Assembly: GCF_000685865.1 (NCBI RefSeq)
Contig: NZ_JMKS01000003.1
Span: forward strand, 1,555,001 to 1,619,000
DNA length: 64,000 nt
Direction: 5' to 3'
From: Exiguobacterium antarcticum DSM 14480
GTDB taxonomy: Bacteria > Bacillota > Bacilli > Exiguobacteriales > Exiguobacteriaceae
Numbering within the stretch: the stretch's first letter is position 1; every line of letters starts with the position of its first letter. This document shows, one piece after another, positions 63,817 to 64,000 of the stretch. The notes below the pieces were generated by a model that saw only the letters and a list, made by a program, of their open reading frames with translations, did not search any database and was not told the DNA's origin. Position numbers and translations under genes: made by a program.

Positions 63817-63830
63817 GATTCAAAGGAAAC

Positions 63831-63891
63831 AAAAAAAGCGTCCATCTTTTACGATTCCGTTTGGGGAGGGAATGGAAAGAGGGACGCTTTA
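63831..63891 (-). terminator. Terminator for a minus-strand gene at the window end
   Basis: AAAGCGTCC and GGGACGCTTT arms (14 of 15 positions pair) with a T run on the minus strand. Confidence 0.6.
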
Positions 63892-63950
63892 GATGATTTA
63901 ATGGGGCTTGATTGGCGCGAGCAGGGGTAGCCCGCAGAATGCGCACCGGT

Positions 63951-64000
63951 TTAGAAGTGCGTTAACTTGTCACGTGCAGCCGTTCGTTTTTTGAGCGGGG
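63951..64000 (-). CDS. Possible 3' end of a gene continuing beyond the window
   Basis: On the minus strand a frame reads LKKRTAARDKLTHF and then stops at 63951. A terminator in the same direction lies 60 bases further, which fits a real gene end. Too short to assign. Confidence 0.35.
   Translation of the reverse strand, partial: PLKKRTAARDKLTHF

Noticed and set aside
63764-63946. 60-codon minus-strand frame near the right end
   Set aside because: It covers two terminator stems and has no start signal.

Overview
The window is chromosomal DNA of a low-GC Gram-positive bacterium (Bacillota). The sigW-rsiW-cdaA-cdaR-glmM-glmS block with a glmS ribozyme, ribitol-type teichoic acid genes, and Rex, CRE and Rrf2 control signals are all Bacillales features. 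The overall gene set reminds me most of Exiguobacterium; that genus call is recollection and inference, not a search result.

Layout. 1-3703: end of an rrn operon (23S, 5S) followed by seven tRNA genes (Asn, Glu, Thr, Tyr, Lys, Gly, Ala). 3920-12204: arginase, the envelope-stress sigma factor SigW with its anti-sigma RsiW, the c-di-AMP cyclase CdaA with its partner CdaR, phosphoglucosamine mutase GlmM, and ribozyme-controlled GlmS. This is the cell-wall precursor and envelope-stress hub. 12294-25578: mixed accessory genes, including two unknown proteins, an isochorismatase-like hydrolase, several GNAT acetyltransferases, a PPK2 kinase, a two-part YdcZ transporter operon with a Crp-type regulator, a DUF697-type GTPase, a peroxiredoxin and ManA.

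24613-36474 is a mannose-linked surface-glycan locus. It holds ManA, a GDP-mannose pyrophosphorylase, two GT2 and one GT4 glycosyltransferases, a Wzx-type flippase, a 1486-residue GT-C-like membrane protein, and two receiver-like modules that appear unable to be phosphorylated normally, one of them fused to a glycosyltransferase. This is the least conventional part of the window.

36616-43785: a chemoreceptor, a YpfJ-type metalloprotease, an NTF2-like protein, an Rrf2 regulator and cydDC with a Rex box. 44077-48978: a tryptophan-to-anthranilate operon (kynU, permease, kynA, kynB) divergent from a TetR regulator. 49024-51311: a DUF4385 protein, a DM13 protein and an MFS exporter. 51835-57421: arcABDC-arcR, the arginine deiminase pathway, with an elaborate regulatory region and richer GC and codon use than its surroundings. 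57649-63750: wall teichoic acid genes (acyltransferase, two CDP-glycerol/ribitol phosphotransferases, tarI, tarJ). The final bases appear to hold the 3' end of one more minus-strand gene.

Main themes: arginine is handled by two routes (arginase and ADI); envelope construction is linked to envelope sensing (SigW, c-di-AMP, GlmS ribozyme, teichoic acid, mannose glycan). Several small regulatory devices are visible, including a putative leader-peptide attenuator before a BltD-like acetyltransferase.
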